A stretch of 64,000 bases of DNA from CAZBNB01 sp964493245. Lineage in GTDB: Bacteria > Pseudomonadota > Gammaproteobacteria > Legionellales > Legionellaceae. The notes under the pieces are model-generated. The model made no database searches and was not told the origin of the DNA. It was given only the letters and a program-made list of their open reading frames with translations. The stretch's first letter is position 1; each line of letters opens with the position of its first letter. Made by a program: the position numbers and the translations under genes. Positions 36,001 through 45,600 of the stretch are shown here, in pieces. The stretch spans positions 1 to 64,000 of the forward strand of contig CAZBNB010000009.1 of assembly GCA_964493245.1 (NCBI GenBank). The letters are read 5' to 3'.

Positions 36001-36063
36001 CTCATATAAAGCAGCTTGCTCCGCTTCTGATAAAACAGTTAGTCTTTCATTTTGTATACTCAT
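32968..36063 (-). CDS. tnpA: Tn3-family transposase TnpA
   Basis: 1031 residues, the usual size for the family. The N-terminus (LSEAEQAALYEIPDFDDAQR) is the DUF4158-type DNA-binding region. The DDE catalytic core shows VDGQKFE (Asp ~703), ITGDMHVIN (Asp ~774) and QNRVESYHQLRSAI (Glu ~905). The reading frame is intact, so the enzyme should bind the 35-bp ends and carry out replicative transposition through a cointegrate. It is divergent from tnpR across ~150 bp that should contain the res site and both promoters. Confidence 0.96.
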   Translation of the reverse strand: MSIQNERLTVLSEAEQAALYEIPDFDDAQRLNYLNLTAEEQILMKGRANLAAQVHCAIQIGYFKAKHLFFSFDWDEVEVQDDINFVMQEYFPEQLFHPAAITKHQYYSQCHAIASHFGYQMWSKEFEPLLIDKAKQILRRDISPQFIVIELLAFMQEKKIMRPGYSTLQLIVRSALNTERNRLRVILQESLTEANKTDLKKLLFEKENETLSGLADLKHDTKDFKSRMISAERDKMLSIKPLYRLAQSLLPKLNLSHQNIQYYASLIDYYTTYDLRKELKSEQTNLYLLCYIQQRYLHLNDNLMESFFIHLKQFEGEIKEKAQEAYSEYAISKQSELSVMKQLARLFVTPELSNEVTFGEVRKTAFTIMPEDELRNTVSLDDGKELKAIDFQWKMIDKHFHRYKLQLRPLMMAIDFSSTAPDSPWLAAITWLKDIFDTDKTINKYPVTDCPEKTRPKRLQPYLFDTNNKDEQKFHGDRYEFWIYRQMKKRLKAGELYLSDSIHHRSLQQEISSANEKGALVQPLDIPALRYPIKKLLDERIAELHAEWMRFNNDFTQGKLKHLFYDEKTQTLHLKKSKAACDEEAQYRFYEQLPLCDITDVIRFVNEQSRYSSAFTHIQPRYAKQHVDENCLNAVIIAQAFNNGNLNMSEISDIPYDSLLNIYQSRVRLQTLKKANDLIGDDIAKMPIFPYYSLDMAILYGGVDGQKFEVARPTLKARRSKKYFKKGKGVVAYTLLVNHIPLQTELIGAHEHESYFAFDIWYNNTSNIMPDAITGDMHVINKANFAMMDWFGGKLCPRFTNLQTQRKHLYCGGDLVQYNEWLIKPAGTIDRQLIEDEWPNIELIIRALGLKEISQSILMKKLCTYTTSNRTRKAIFEYDKLVRSIYTLKYLQDRKLQRDVHRSQNRVESYHQLRSAIATAYGKKQLSGRGDREIEISNQCARLIANAIIHYNSAILSKLKLKYEAEGNQKALARLKKISPVAWQHIHFQGHFIFAGDKIIDLDTIINNVFLGDSKKSMVNKNSPEILPVPG

Positions 36064-36212
36064 ATGACGATAAAACTAAATTGTAAATAATGGTCGTTTT
36101 GTAAGGTGAGAAAATATAGCATATTGGTTCGTTATACACGATAATAAATTGTATGGTGTTATATTCAAAAATAACCTTAAGACAAAAACAACGAAAATTG
36201 AGTGGGATTTAT
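36064..36212. other. probable res site and divergent tnpA/tnpR promoters
   Basis: This is the only non-coding stretch between the divergent transposase and resolvase genes. It is AT-rich with imperfect dyads such as TTCGTTATACACGATAA. The subsites cannot be assigned with confidence by eye. Confidence 0.5.
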
Positions 36213-36836
36213 ATGATTTACGGGTATGTTCGAGTCAGTACTCATGAACAAAGTGTTGATAGTCAAAAAAATGGCATTAGTCGATATTGCATAGATCAAA
36301 GACTTATGGTTGATGAATGGATTGAGCTTGAGATGTCATCTCGTAAATCAACTGAAATGCGTCGCATTGATGAGCTGTTGAATAAACTATCTCCTAACGA
36401 CACAGTCATAGCATCAGAACTATCAAGACTTGGTCGCTCTATAAAAGAAACATTGAATACGATAGAAGCTATTGTTCAAAATAAAAAAGCGCGTTTAATT
36501 CTGATTAAACAAAATTTAGATCTAAATCCCAATGCTAAAAACAATGTGGCCAATAAAGTACTCATCACCATATTTTCAATGTTAGCCGAATTAGAGAGAG
36601 ATTTTATTTCTGAGCGGACTAAAGAAGGTTTGCGCGCACGTGTTGCCAAAGGGATAAAACTCGGAAAACCCAAAGGGGTAATACAAGCCTCAATGTATGA
36701 TAAAGACAAAGAAAAAATTTTACATCTTTATCAATTAGGAGTCCCACTCCAAAAAATTATTACAACTCACCTACACTATGGTAAATATTTATCTCTTAAA
36801 GCATTCATCAATAAGATAGTGGGTACTAAATGCTAA
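36213..36836 (+). CDS. tnpR: serine resolvase TnpR
   Basis: 207 residues from ATG 36213. IYGYVRVSTHEQSVDSQ carries the catalytic Ser of resolvase/invertase enzymes. ASELSRLGRSIKETL and FISERTKEGLRARVAKG follow in the catalytic domain and E-helix. The C-terminal helix-turn-helix is present but divergent (LYQLGVPLQKIITTHLHYG). It would resolve cointegrates at res. The upstream frame from 36153 is probably not used, since conserved sequence starts at MIYGYVRV. It overlaps the next gene by 7 nt. Confidence 0.92.
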   Translation: MIYGYVRVSTHEQSVDSQKNGISRYCIDQRLMVDEWIELEMSSRKSTEMRRIDELLNKLSPNDTVIASELSRLGRSIKETLNTIEAIVQNKKARLILIKQNLDLNPNAKNNVANKVLITIFSMLAELERDFISERTKEGLRARVAKGIKLGKPKGVIQASMYDKDKEKILHLYQLGVPLQKIITTHLHYGKYLSLKAFINKIVGTKC

Positions 36837-37888
36837 AATTACGAACGATATCTCCAACCTTCGCAGCGCTTGGTGCAGCTGTGTTTTTCGGTGGCAGTAC
36901 GCCATTTGCCAAACAGCTTGTTGGACAGATTTCTCCTTTACTACTTGCAGGATTATTGTATGCAGGTAGTGGTATAGGATTAATTCTGACTCGTTTCATT
37001 AAAGACAGAGGCTGGCACCAATCAGGATTAGTAAAAGGAGATTGGATTTGGCTTATAGGTGCCATCAGTTTCGGTGGAATTTTAGGACCTATATTATTAA
37101 TGTTTGGCTTACAACAAACCAGTGCTGCAACAACCTCTTTGTTATTGAATCTTGAAGCAGTACTTACGGCTTTATTGGCGTGGATTGTTTTTAAAGAAAA
37201 TACCGCTCTGAGAATAGTACTTGGCATGTTATTAATTGTTGTAGGAGGGATTTTATTAGCTTGGCCCCATGGAAAAATGATTGATGTAAATACGCTTGGC
37301 CCTGTTTTTATTGCATGTGCATGTTTTTGTTGGGCCATTGATAATAATTTTACGCGTAAAGTATCAACTGGCGATCCATATTTTATTGCTGGGATTAAAG
37401 GACTTGCCTCAGGCGTTGTTAGTATAAGCATTGCCCTTTACTTTGGATTGACGATACCCAATTGGTTAACAATAAGTTATGCGTTGTTAGTGGGGTTTAT
37501 TGGTTATGGGGTCAGCCTTGTTTTATTCGTTCTTGCTTTACGTGGTCTGGGAACTGCAAGGACAGGAGCGTATTTTTCAACAGCACCTTTTATAGGGGCA
37601 GCCATTGCAATTTTATTTTTTCATGAGACAACGTCTACGCTCTTTTGGGTGGCATCCGCATTAATGGGGATGGGTGTATGGTTGCATCTCACGGAGCACC
37701 ATGAGCATGAACATACGCATGAGCCACTTCAGCATACGCATAGTCATACGCATGATGAGCATCACCAGCATGCACATGATTTTTTATGGGATGGCAAAGA
37801 GCCGCATAGTCATTATCACCAGCATGAAACTATAAAGCATTCACATCCCCATTTTCCTGATATTCATCATAGGCATAATCATAAATGA
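36830..37888 (+). CDS. EamA (DMT) permease with His-rich metal-binding tail
   Basis: 352 residues. Ten membrane segments of the EamA/DMT fold occupy residues ~8-290 (for example GAAVFFGGSTPFAKQLVG at the start). The C-terminal ~60 residues form an extreme His-rich tail (about 25 His, with repeated HTHSHTHDEHHQH-type runs). Such tails bind Zn, Ni, Co or Cu and are common on metal transporters. It is first in the metal cassette, overlapping tnpR by 7 nt and the CopA gene by 4 nt, so it depends on the same transcript. It probably exports a metal ion or metal-ligand complex. Confidence 0.82.
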   Translation: MLKLRTISPTFAALGAAVFFGGSTPFAKQLVGQISPLLLAGLLYAGSGIGLILTRFIKDRGWHQSGLVKGDWIWLIGAISFGGILGPILLMFGLQQTSAATTSLLLNLEAVLTALLAWIVFKENTALRIVLGMLLIVVGGILLAWPHGKMIDVNTLGPVFIACACFCWAIDNNFTRKVSTGDPYFIAGIKGLASGVVSISIALYFGLTIPNWLTISYALLVGFIGYGVSLVLFVLALRGLGTARTGAYFSTAPFIGAAIAILFFHETTSTLFWVASALMGMGVWLHLTEHHEHEHTHEPLQHTHSHTHDEHHQHAHDFLWDGKEPHSHYHQHETIKHSHPHFPDIHHRHNHK

Positions 37889-40089
37889 AAACTACCAAGT
37901 CATCGAAAAAGCATAGTTGCTGTGATCTGCATGAAGAAGTACTCAAGCATCCAAGCGATCCGTCTGCCACAGCAACGATAGATGGGTTAACTTATACCTG
38001 TCCCATGCATTTGGAGATTCACCAAACCAGCCCAGGTAACTGTCCGATCTGCGGAATGGCGCTGGAACCAGAAAAACCAACATTAGAGGCAGGTCAAAAT
38101 TCAGAGTATGTCGATATGAAAAATCGATTTATGCTTGCACTTATGATGACAATTCCTGTCATTGCATTGGCGATGAGTGAGCATATGTTGAACGGATGGT
38201 TGTCACCCAATGTTTCAATCTGGCTCCAGTTTTTACTGGCAACACCGGTGGTTTTATGGGGTGGATGGCCCTTCTTTCAACGTGGCTGGCAATCCATTAA
38301 AATACGTCATTTAAATATGTTTACTTTGGTAGCCATGGGCACTGGTGTGGCGTGGGCATACAGTGTAGTTGCAACCTTTTTTCCGAATGTATTTCCAATG
38401 GCGTTTCGTAATGCTCAGGGAATTGTAGCTATTTATTTTGAACCAGCGGCGGTAATAACAACATTAGTCTTGTTAGGACAGGTGTTGGAATTAAAAGCAC
38501 GAGAACAGACTGGTGGTGCTATTCGCGCCTTACTGAAGCTCGCACCAGAAATAGCCCACCGTATTGATCCAGATGGTGTTGAAGACGAGGTGTCGCTCGA
38601 GATGATCCACGTGGGTGATTTACTGCGAGTCCGCCCTGGCGAGAAAATTCCCGTGGATGGAGAGGTACATGAAGGTTACAGTCATGTGGATGAATCCATG
38701 GTCACAGGTGAGCCAGTGCCCGTATTAAAGCGCGTCGGGTCAACAGTAATCGGTGCTACCATTAATCAGACAGGTAGTTTCATTATGAAAGCACTGCATG
38801 TCGGAAATGACACGATGCTTTCGCGTATCGTACAAATGGTTAGTGATGCTCAGCGCAGTCGTGCCCCTGTTCAACGATTAGCGGATGAAGTATCTGGATG
38901 GTTTGTGCCCGTTGTAATACTTATAGCAATGGCAGCTTTCATTGTATGGGCAATAGTAGGCCCTCAACCTGCATTCAGTTATGGTCTTATTGCAGCCGTC
39001 TCCGTGTTAATCATCGCTTGTCCTTGTGCGCTGGGCTTGGCGACACCGATGTCAATTATGGTGGGAGTAGGACAAGGAGCGCGTGCAGGCGTGCTGATAA
39101 AAAATGCCGAATCCCTGGAGCGTATGGAGAAAATCAATACGCTGATAGTGGATAAAACGGGTACGCTTACGGAAGGCCGTCCGGTGCTCACGTGTATTCT
39201 GACGACTAATGCGTTTGAAGAAAACGAGATTTTAACGCTGGCGGCAAGTCTTGAGCACAACAGTGAACATCCGCAAGCTTTCGCAGTTGTAACCGCTGCA
39301 AAAGAAAAAAATATTGCGCTGGAATCAGTGACAAACTTTAATGCACCAACTGGGAAGGGTGTAACCGGCTCGGTGAATGGTCGTTTTGTCGCCATTGGTA
39401 ATGACAAACTGATGCGTGATAATGGAATTGCTACAGATTCTCTTCTTGCAAAAGCAGATGCTTATCGTGCCGAGAGCGCATCCGTCATGTTTATGGCGGT
39501 TGATAATCAATTGGCTGCTATTTTGGTAGTGGAAGATCCCATTAAACCCAATACTTCAAACGTGATCCACGAACTGCAAAAAAATGGCATTGAAATTTAC
39601 ATGCTTACAGGTGACAGCAATAAAACTGCCACGGCTGTAGCCACTAAACTCGGAATAAAGCATGTATTCGCTGAAGTTTTGCCAGAGGATAAAAGTCGTA
39701 TTATTGGTGAGTTGAAAAATAAAGGTTTAATCGTTGCGATGGCAGGTGATGGTGTAAATGATGCGCCCGCACTTGCAAAAGCCGATATCGGCATCGCTAT
39801 GGGAACCGGCACAGATGTGGCCATCGAGAGTGCCGGCATTACTTTGCTGCATGGAGATTTGAATGGTATTTTGAAAGCGCTGCGGTTATCAAAAGCTACC
39901 ATGAGTAACATTCGCCAGAATTTATTTTTTGCTTTTATTTATAATGCGCTTGGCATACCACTGGCAGCGGGAGTTCTGTACCCTTTCACAGGGTTATTAT
40001 TAAACCCCATGATTGCGGCCGCTGCCATGTCATTGAGTTCCGTTTCAGTGATTATCAATGCCCTTCGTCTACGGCAAATGCGTCTATGA
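37885..40089 (+). CDS. copA: CopA-type copper P1B ATPase
   Basis: 734 residues. The N-terminus has a heavy-metal-binding YTCPMHLEI...CPICGMALEP motif in place of a classical CxxC HMA domain. The P1B core is complete: transmembrane CPC in IIACPCALGLATP (~375), phosphorylation site DKTGTLTEG (~422), hinge AGDGVNDAPALAKADIG (~620), and the HP dipeptide in EHNSEHPQA. CPC fits Cu(I)/Ag(I) transport out of the cytoplasm. Its ATG overlaps the stop of the His-tailed permease (ATGA). A 245-bp gap then precedes the RND genes. Confidence 0.93.
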   Translation: MKTTKSSKKHSCCDLHEEVLKHPSDPSATATIDGLTYTCPMHLEIHQTSPGNCPICGMALEPEKPTLEAGQNSEYVDMKNRFMLALMMTIPVIALAMSEHMLNGWLSPNVSIWLQFLLATPVVLWGGWPFFQRGWQSIKIRHLNMFTLVAMGTGVAWAYSVVATFFPNVFPMAFRNAQGIVAIYFEPAAVITTLVLLGQVLELKAREQTGGAIRALLKLAPEIAHRIDPDGVEDEVSLEMIHVGDLLRVRPGEKIPVDGEVHEGYSHVDESMVTGEPVPVLKRVGSTVIGATINQTGSFIMKALHVGNDTMLSRIVQMVSDAQRSRAPVQRLADEVSGWFVPVVILIAMAAFIVWAIVGPQPAFSYGLIAAVSVLIIACPCALGLATPMSIMVGVGQGARAGVLIKNAESLERMEKINTLIVDKTGTLTEGRPVLTCILTTNAFEENEILTLAASLEHNSEHPQAFAVVTAAKEKNIALESVTNFNAPTGKGVTGSVNGRFVAIGNDKLMRDNGIATDSLLAKADAYRAESASVMFMAVDNQLAAILVVEDPIKPNTSNVIHELQKNGIEIYMLTGDSNKTATAVATKLGIKHVFAEVLPEDKSRIIGELKNKGLIVAMAGDGVNDAPALAKADIGIAMGTGTDVAIESAGITLLHGDLNGILKALRLSKATMSNIRQNLFFAFIYNALGIPLAAGVLYPFTGLLLNPMIAAAAMSLSSVSVIINALRLRQMRL

Positions 40090-40260
40090 CGTTATTTGTA
40101 CGATAGTTTTAATATGAATATGTGCTAGGAAAGTAGGCAACGAGAGTAGATGCGATGTTTCTGAAAATTTATTAAACGCAACATGTGAATAATTTATCCC
40201 ATAATTTGCAGAGGACTAACTATAAACATCGTCAAAATTGATGCGAAAAGGAGGTTTAAA

Positions 40261-40305
40261 ATGGATATTTTTGGTATAAACATAAGGTATTTTTCTAAAC
40301 GTTAG
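40261..40305 (+). CDS. possible 14-residue leader peptide
   Basis: An ideal AAGGAGG ribosome site (about 40249-40256) precedes ATG 40261, which opens a 14-codon frame, MDIFGINIRYFSKR, ending in TAG at 40303-40305. It lies ~30 bp before the outer-membrane efflux gene. It could be a leader ORF that couples or attenuates helC translation, or the remnant of a lost gene. There is no homology evidence. Confidence 0.3.
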   Translation: MDIFGINIRYFSKR

Positions 40306-40334
40306 CATGGCATAATTAAAAAGACAGGGAGTAA

Positions 40335-41723
40335 ATGGATCAGCAAAAGGCTGAAAAAGATTCCTATCTTGGAAAGATTGAATTACTTATGAATAAATGT
40401 GTCATTAAAGGTTGGATGAAGCGCTTGTTTATAGCGCTGCTTTTCTTCCCCATAATAGCTGTAGCCCAGCCTGTATTAACGTTGAAGCAAACAACCCAAC
40501 TGGCTATACACAACAATCGAGATTTGATTGCCGCGCGCTATGCTGTGTCCTTAGCTCGTGCACGATTGGTGCAAGCTGGTCTTTGGCCAAACCCCAGTCT
40601 TAATCTAACAGATATTGATGATAAAGCATTTACGAATGAAGGTGAGTACTCGCGTAGCGCGGGGTTTAGTCAAGCATTCCCAATTTCAGGCCGTATTGCA
40701 AAACAAAAAACGGTGGCACGTATTGATGTTGTGAAGGCCATGGCTGAAATTCGAGAAGCGGAACGTAAATTAAGTGCTAATGTTGCGAATGCGTTTTACG
40801 CCCTAGTCATCACAGAGCGTCGTCTACATCAACTTAATTATTTATTGGGATTAAATAAGGAGCTGGTTCGTGTGACCCACAATCGCTATCACGTAGCAGA
40901 GGTTTCGGAACTGGATATGAATACCGCGCGTCTTGAATATCAGCGTATTAATCAAGATAAACAACTATTAGATAGTGTGCGTGTTAATCAGTTAGCACAG
41001 CTCAATCAATTATTGGGACGACATGCAACAGAACAAATAACGCTGGACTCAACATTGCCAAAGCAGGCCGCCTTGTTAGGACTTAAGTCGTTGCAAACGA
41101 TCGCATTGAACAATAGACCGGATAAACAGGCAATTGTATTGGGTTTACAACGCGCGAATGCAGATGTTCGATTAGCGAGAGTCGAGCGTTTCGCCGATTG
41201 GACACTTGGCTTAGCGGTACAACAAGATGAATTGGTGGTACAAGGTGCGCCATCACAGCGTCCCGATCGTACATTGGCTTTGAATCTATCGGTTCCAATA
41301 CCTTTGTTAAATGGGAATCAAGGGAGAATTATGGAGGCAAGCGCCACAGGGACACAAGCGCTCATGGCGTTGCGTGCTATCAATTTAACGATTGAAACAG
41401 AAGTTGCTAACAATTATGCGCAAATACAAATTTTACATAATGCCCTGCAACAAACACAAAACACCTCACTTAAACTCACATTAAAAAACATCAATTTAGC
41501 ACGTGAAGCTTATAAGAATGGACAGCTTTCTCTCTTAAATCTTGTCCAAGTGCAACGACAACAAAATGATTTGCAAATGAGCTATCTTACAAATTTAGAA
41601 AAATACTTACAAGCCTATGTTGCTTTATGTACGGCTGTTGCCCCAATAAAGTCACTCGCGTTTTGTGATTACCTCTCTTATAAAAGGAATTTAAATGCAC
41701 AACATTGTCCCGTTGCGGGTTAA
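40335..41723 (+). CDS. helC: outer-membrane factor of RND metal efflux (CzcC/HelC-like, TolC family)
   Basis: 462 residues. A signal peptide-like segment (MKRLFIALLFFPIIAVAQP) follows an N-terminal extension, and the mature part shows two TolC-type repeats (LTLKQTTQLAIHNNRDLIAARY at the first, long helices later). AGLWPNPSLNL is typical of CzcC proteins. It would form the outer-membrane duct of a tripartite pump. The true start may be 40335 (AGGGAG close upstream) or an inner ATG nearer the signal peptide (40389 or 40416). The next gene begins inside its last codons. The name follows the Legionella helCBA order. Confidence 0.87.
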   Translation: MDQQKAEKDSYLGKIELLMNKCVIKGWMKRLFIALLFFPIIAVAQPVLTLKQTTQLAIHNNRDLIAARYAVSLARARLVQAGLWPNPSLNLTDIDDKAFTNEGEYSRSAGFSQAFPISGRIAKQKTVARIDVVKAMAEIREAERKLSANVANAFYALVITERRLHQLNYLLGLNKELVRVTHNRYHVAEVSELDMNTARLEYQRINQDKQLLDSVRVNQLAQLNQLLGRHATEQITLDSTLPKQAALLGLKSLQTIALNNRPDKQAIVLGLQRANADVRLARVERFADWTLGLAVQQDELVVQGAPSQRPDRTLALNLSVPIPLLNGNQGRIMEASATGTQALMALRAINLTIETEVANNYAQIQILHNALQQTQNTSLKLTLKNINLAREAYKNGQLSLLNLVQVQRQQNDLQMSYLTNLEKYLQAYVALCTAVAPIKSLAFCDYLSYKRNLNAQHCPVAG

Positions 41724-42663
41724 AACCATTTTACAAATAAGCCTTTTTTTTATACTGGTCTGTTTTAACTTGGCAGCAAGTGCACATGGCGATGAAATTG
41801 AAGTAGGTGGTGGTTCAAAAGGTCCTGTGCAATTAACGGATGAACAAGCACGCATGCTTCAAATTACAACCGCTGAGGCGAGCACGCAGCATTTGGCTCA
41901 AATACTGTCATTAAATGGACAAATTAAGCTATTGCCGAATGAACAAGCGGATGTCAGTGTTCGAATTAGCGGTAGTATCACAGCCATTGATGCTAATTTA
42001 GGTGATGCAACGACCGTGGGGAAAAAACTGGCTACGATACAATCTCGATTGATTGGTGACCCACCGCCCAGCGTTGCGGTCTATGCGCCCATGGCAGGTG
42101 TTATTGATGCTCGCAATGTTAATGTAGGTCAGGCGGTTGAACCTAACACCGTCCTATTTCATATAAGTAATCGTGAGAAGATGTTAGTCGTCGCGGTGGT
42201 CTATGAGGAAGATGTTGGCAAGGTTAAATTAGGCCAAGACGTCAATGTTCATGTGCTAAGTTATCCCAAAGAAGTCTTTACGGGGAAAGTGACCCTGATT
42301 GAGCCTAACTTTGATTCATTGACAAGAACGGTTAATGTTCAAATTATTCTGACTAATAAAGAAAATTTATTAAAGCCCGGTATGTTTGTGCGTGCCAATC
42401 TTGTATTAAATAAGGCAGATGGAGTTCTCAGCATTCCTAATTCGGCGCTCATTGAGGCCAATGGTGAACAGTTTGTTTTTGTGCGCAATGGTAAGTCGTA
42501 TGATCGAATAGACGTACGTCTGGGTGCTAGTGATGATGATTACACTGAAATTACAGATGGATTAGTTCCAGGTGATGAGGTAGTGACACAAGGGAATCGT
42601 GAGCTCTACACGTTGTGGCTAACGGGTACTCAATCGAAGGCAACCAAAGAGGGACATCATTAA
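41695..42663 (+). CDS. helB: periplasmic adaptor of RND metal efflux (CzcB/HelB-like)
   Basis: 322 residues with an N-terminal signal/membrane anchor (ILQISLFFILVCFNLAASA). The barrel-sandwich hybrid halves are visible as ADVSVRISGSITAIDANLGDATTVG and VYAPMAGVIDARNVNVGQAVEPN, then a beta-barrel (MLVVAVVYEEDVGKVKLGQ) and a C-terminal membrane-proximal domain. It links the inner-membrane RND pump to the outer-membrane duct. Its start overlaps the helC-like gene by 29 nt and its stop abuts the RND gene directly, so the three subunits are made from one message. Confidence 0.9.
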   Translation: MHNIVPLRVKTILQISLFFILVCFNLAASAHGDEIEVGGGSKGPVQLTDEQARMLQITTAEASTQHLAQILSLNGQIKLLPNEQADVSVRISGSITAIDANLGDATTVGKKLATIQSRLIGDPPPSVAVYAPMAGVIDARNVNVGQAVEPNTVLFHISNREKMLVVAVVYEEDVGKVKLGQDVNVHVLSYPKEVFTGKVTLIEPNFDSLTRTVNVQIILTNKENLLKPGMFVRANLVLNKADGVLSIPNSALIEANGEQFVFVRNGKSYDRIDVRLGASDDDYTEITDGLVPGDEVVTQGNRELYTLWLTGTQSKATKEGHH

Positions 42664-45600
42664 ATGTTTACGCGTTTGATTGCTTGGTCATTGCATAATC
42701 GGCTGCTTGTTTTAGCTTTTACCTGTATTTTTTGTTTATTGGGTGGTTATACCGTACAAAAGATGTCTGTGGACGTTTTTCCTGAGTTTGCTCCACCTCA
42801 AGTGGTTGTCCAAACAGAATCACCTGGCATGGCACCGCAAGATGTGGAAGCATTAATAACCTATCCTTTGGAAAGTGTTATTAATGGCACACCAGGCGTG
42901 GCTCATGTACGCTCCAAAACATCCGTCGGCCTATCAACAATTACAGTTGTTTTTGATGATAAAACGGATATCTATCGTAATCGACAATTGGTGAATGAAC
43001 GAATTCAACAGATAGCCGGTCGCCTGCCTGTAGGAAGCAGTGCGCCGGTGATGTTGCCTGTCACATCCGCTGTAGGTTGGCTAGTCAAATATGCACTGGT
43101 TAGTAAATCGGCTAGTCCTGAAACACTCCGAACCATTTCTGATTGGAGTATTCGACCACGAATTTTAGCGTTGGGTGGTGTGGCTTCTGTTGTGTCTTTA
43201 GGTGGAGAAGTGAAGCAATATCAAGTACGCATCGATCCCGAGCGTTTGCTTGCCTATCGTATTAGTGTTGAGGAAGTCCGCCAAGCGTTAGAAACCACAA
43301 ATCGCAATGTTCCGGGAGCATTTTTACATCAATCAGGCGCAGAACTGGTCGTTGAAGCGGTTGGGCGTATCAAGACATTGGATGACATTAAAAAAACATT
43401 GATTGTAATGCGTGACGGTGTGCCCATTACGATTGCCAACATTGCAACGGTGGCATTTGGTGGCGCGATTAAACGAGGCGATGGCGCTTATAATACAGAA
43501 AATGCTGTGATTGGTACCATTTCTAAAACATACGGCGCAGATACAGTGACAACCACCGCCAAGGTGGAGAAAACGCTGGAGAGTATCAAGGCTTCTTTGC
43601 CTGTTGATGTTGAATTAAAAACCAATGTATTTCGGCAAGCTAATTTTATTGAGTCAGCCATTCATAATCTAACTATTGCTCTTTTAGAAGGGGCAATCAT
43701 TGTTGTCATTGTGCTCTTCATTTTTTTAATGAATTGGCGTGCTTCATTAATTACGTTTGTAGCCATGCCCATTTCTTTTGTAGTTGGTATTCTCGTGTTG
43801 CATTTTTTTGGATTTGGTATCAATTCGATGACTTTAGGTGGGATTGCGATTGCAATTGGCGAGGTCGTTGATGATGGTATTATTACGGTTGAAAACGTGG
43901 TACATCGATTACGTATCAATCGACTGGCAAAAAAACCTTTACCCACTATTGAAGTGGTTTTTGACTCGGTTCTTGAAATTCGAAGTTCTGTGGTTTATGC
44001 CACTGTGATTATTAGTTTGGTGTTTTTACCTATTTTCTTCCTTTCAGGTATTGCTGAGCGTATTTTTAGTCCTTTAGCAATTGCTTATATCGCCTCTGTT
44101 CTAGGTTCTTTGGTTGTTTCCATTACGTTGGTGCCCGCATTGTGCTATTTGCTACTGGTGAGTAAAAAAGAACAACAACAAGACATATCTGTTCAATTAT
44201 ATACGATGAGTCAGCATGAACGTTATCCAATTGAAAACTTGGCTCAAAACGAAGATGTAGAGTCAGAAACCCGTTTTGTTATTTGGCTAAAAGAACATTT
44301 TCGAACCGTATTAACATGGTCTTTAAATCACTGTAAAACAGTGCTCTTGATGGCAGGTACTGCATTTATTTTAGCATTAGCGCTGTTACCTTTTTTCGGA
44401 ACTTCCTTTTTGCCAGAGTTTCACGAAGGTAATTTTATTGTGGCGATGAGTACACTGCCCGGAACCTCCTTAAACGAATCTATGCGCTTAGGCGAACAAG
44501 TACGTAAAAAATTGCTTCAATATCCTCAAGTGTTATCCATTTCTCAACGTGCGGGTCGAAGTGATTTGGATGAAGATGCATTGCCACCGAACGTAAGTGA
44601 ATTTGATGTTCGACTTGATTTTTCAAAAGATAAAAATATGTCACCGCCTGAATTGGTGAAACGTATTCGCCATGATTTAAGCGAAATTCCAGGAACAGTT
44701 TTTAATGTTGGGCAATTTATTGCGCATCGTATGGATGAAGTATTATCCGGCGTGAGAGCTCAAGTTGCCATTAAAATATTTGGGGATAAATTAGCAACGC
44801 TTAATCAGCTAGGACAGTCCATAGCAACAATATTGAAAAATGTACCTGGCGTTGTTGATGTCAATAAAGAGCAACAAATTGATGTTCCACAATTAATCAT
44901 TAAAATTGATCGTGAAAAAGCAGCACGCTATGGCGTAAACATCGGACAAATATCTGAAGATATTCAAGTCTTATTAAATGGCGTATCAGTCTCCAGTGTG
45001 CTGGAGGGACAGCGAACCTTTGATTTGTATGTTCGAATGGAAACAGAAGGACGAGACAGTGTGAAGGCAATTCAAAGAATGCTGATTGATGCGCATAGCA
45101 CTGCTGCAGATGGTATTAGTAAAATTCCTTTGCGTTCTGTCGCTGACATTAAGGTGGAGTCTCAACCTTTTGCAATTAATCGTGAAAATGTACAACGCTT
45201 CATTGTTGTAGCATTTAATGTTGAAGGGCGTGATTTAGGTAGTGTTATTCAAGATGTGCAACAACGCGTGAAAGAATCCGTTCAATTGCCTGCTGACTAC
45301 TTTATTGAATATGGCGGACAGTTTGAAAGTCAGCAGCAAGCATCTCGTGTCATTTTGATTTTTGGATGTATTGTTGTCTTTATGATGTTTTTATTACTCT
45401 ATAAAGCATTTGGAACAATGCATGAGGCGTTTCTGGTGATGTTTAACCTGCCATTAGCACTGATTGGTGGCGTGGTTTCACTTTATATTGCAAGTGGTGA
45501 AATGAGTGTAGCAGCTATGATTGGGTTTATTACGCTTTTTGGCATCGCGACTCGCAATGGAATTATTTTGGTTAGTCATTACAATCAATTGCATGCTCAT

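Noticed and set aside
37885..40089. Reading the P1B ATPase as a Zn/Cd exporter
   Set aside because: The CPC motif alone occurs in both groups, but the N-terminal CPMH...CPICGM module and the multicopper oxidase neighbour favour copper.
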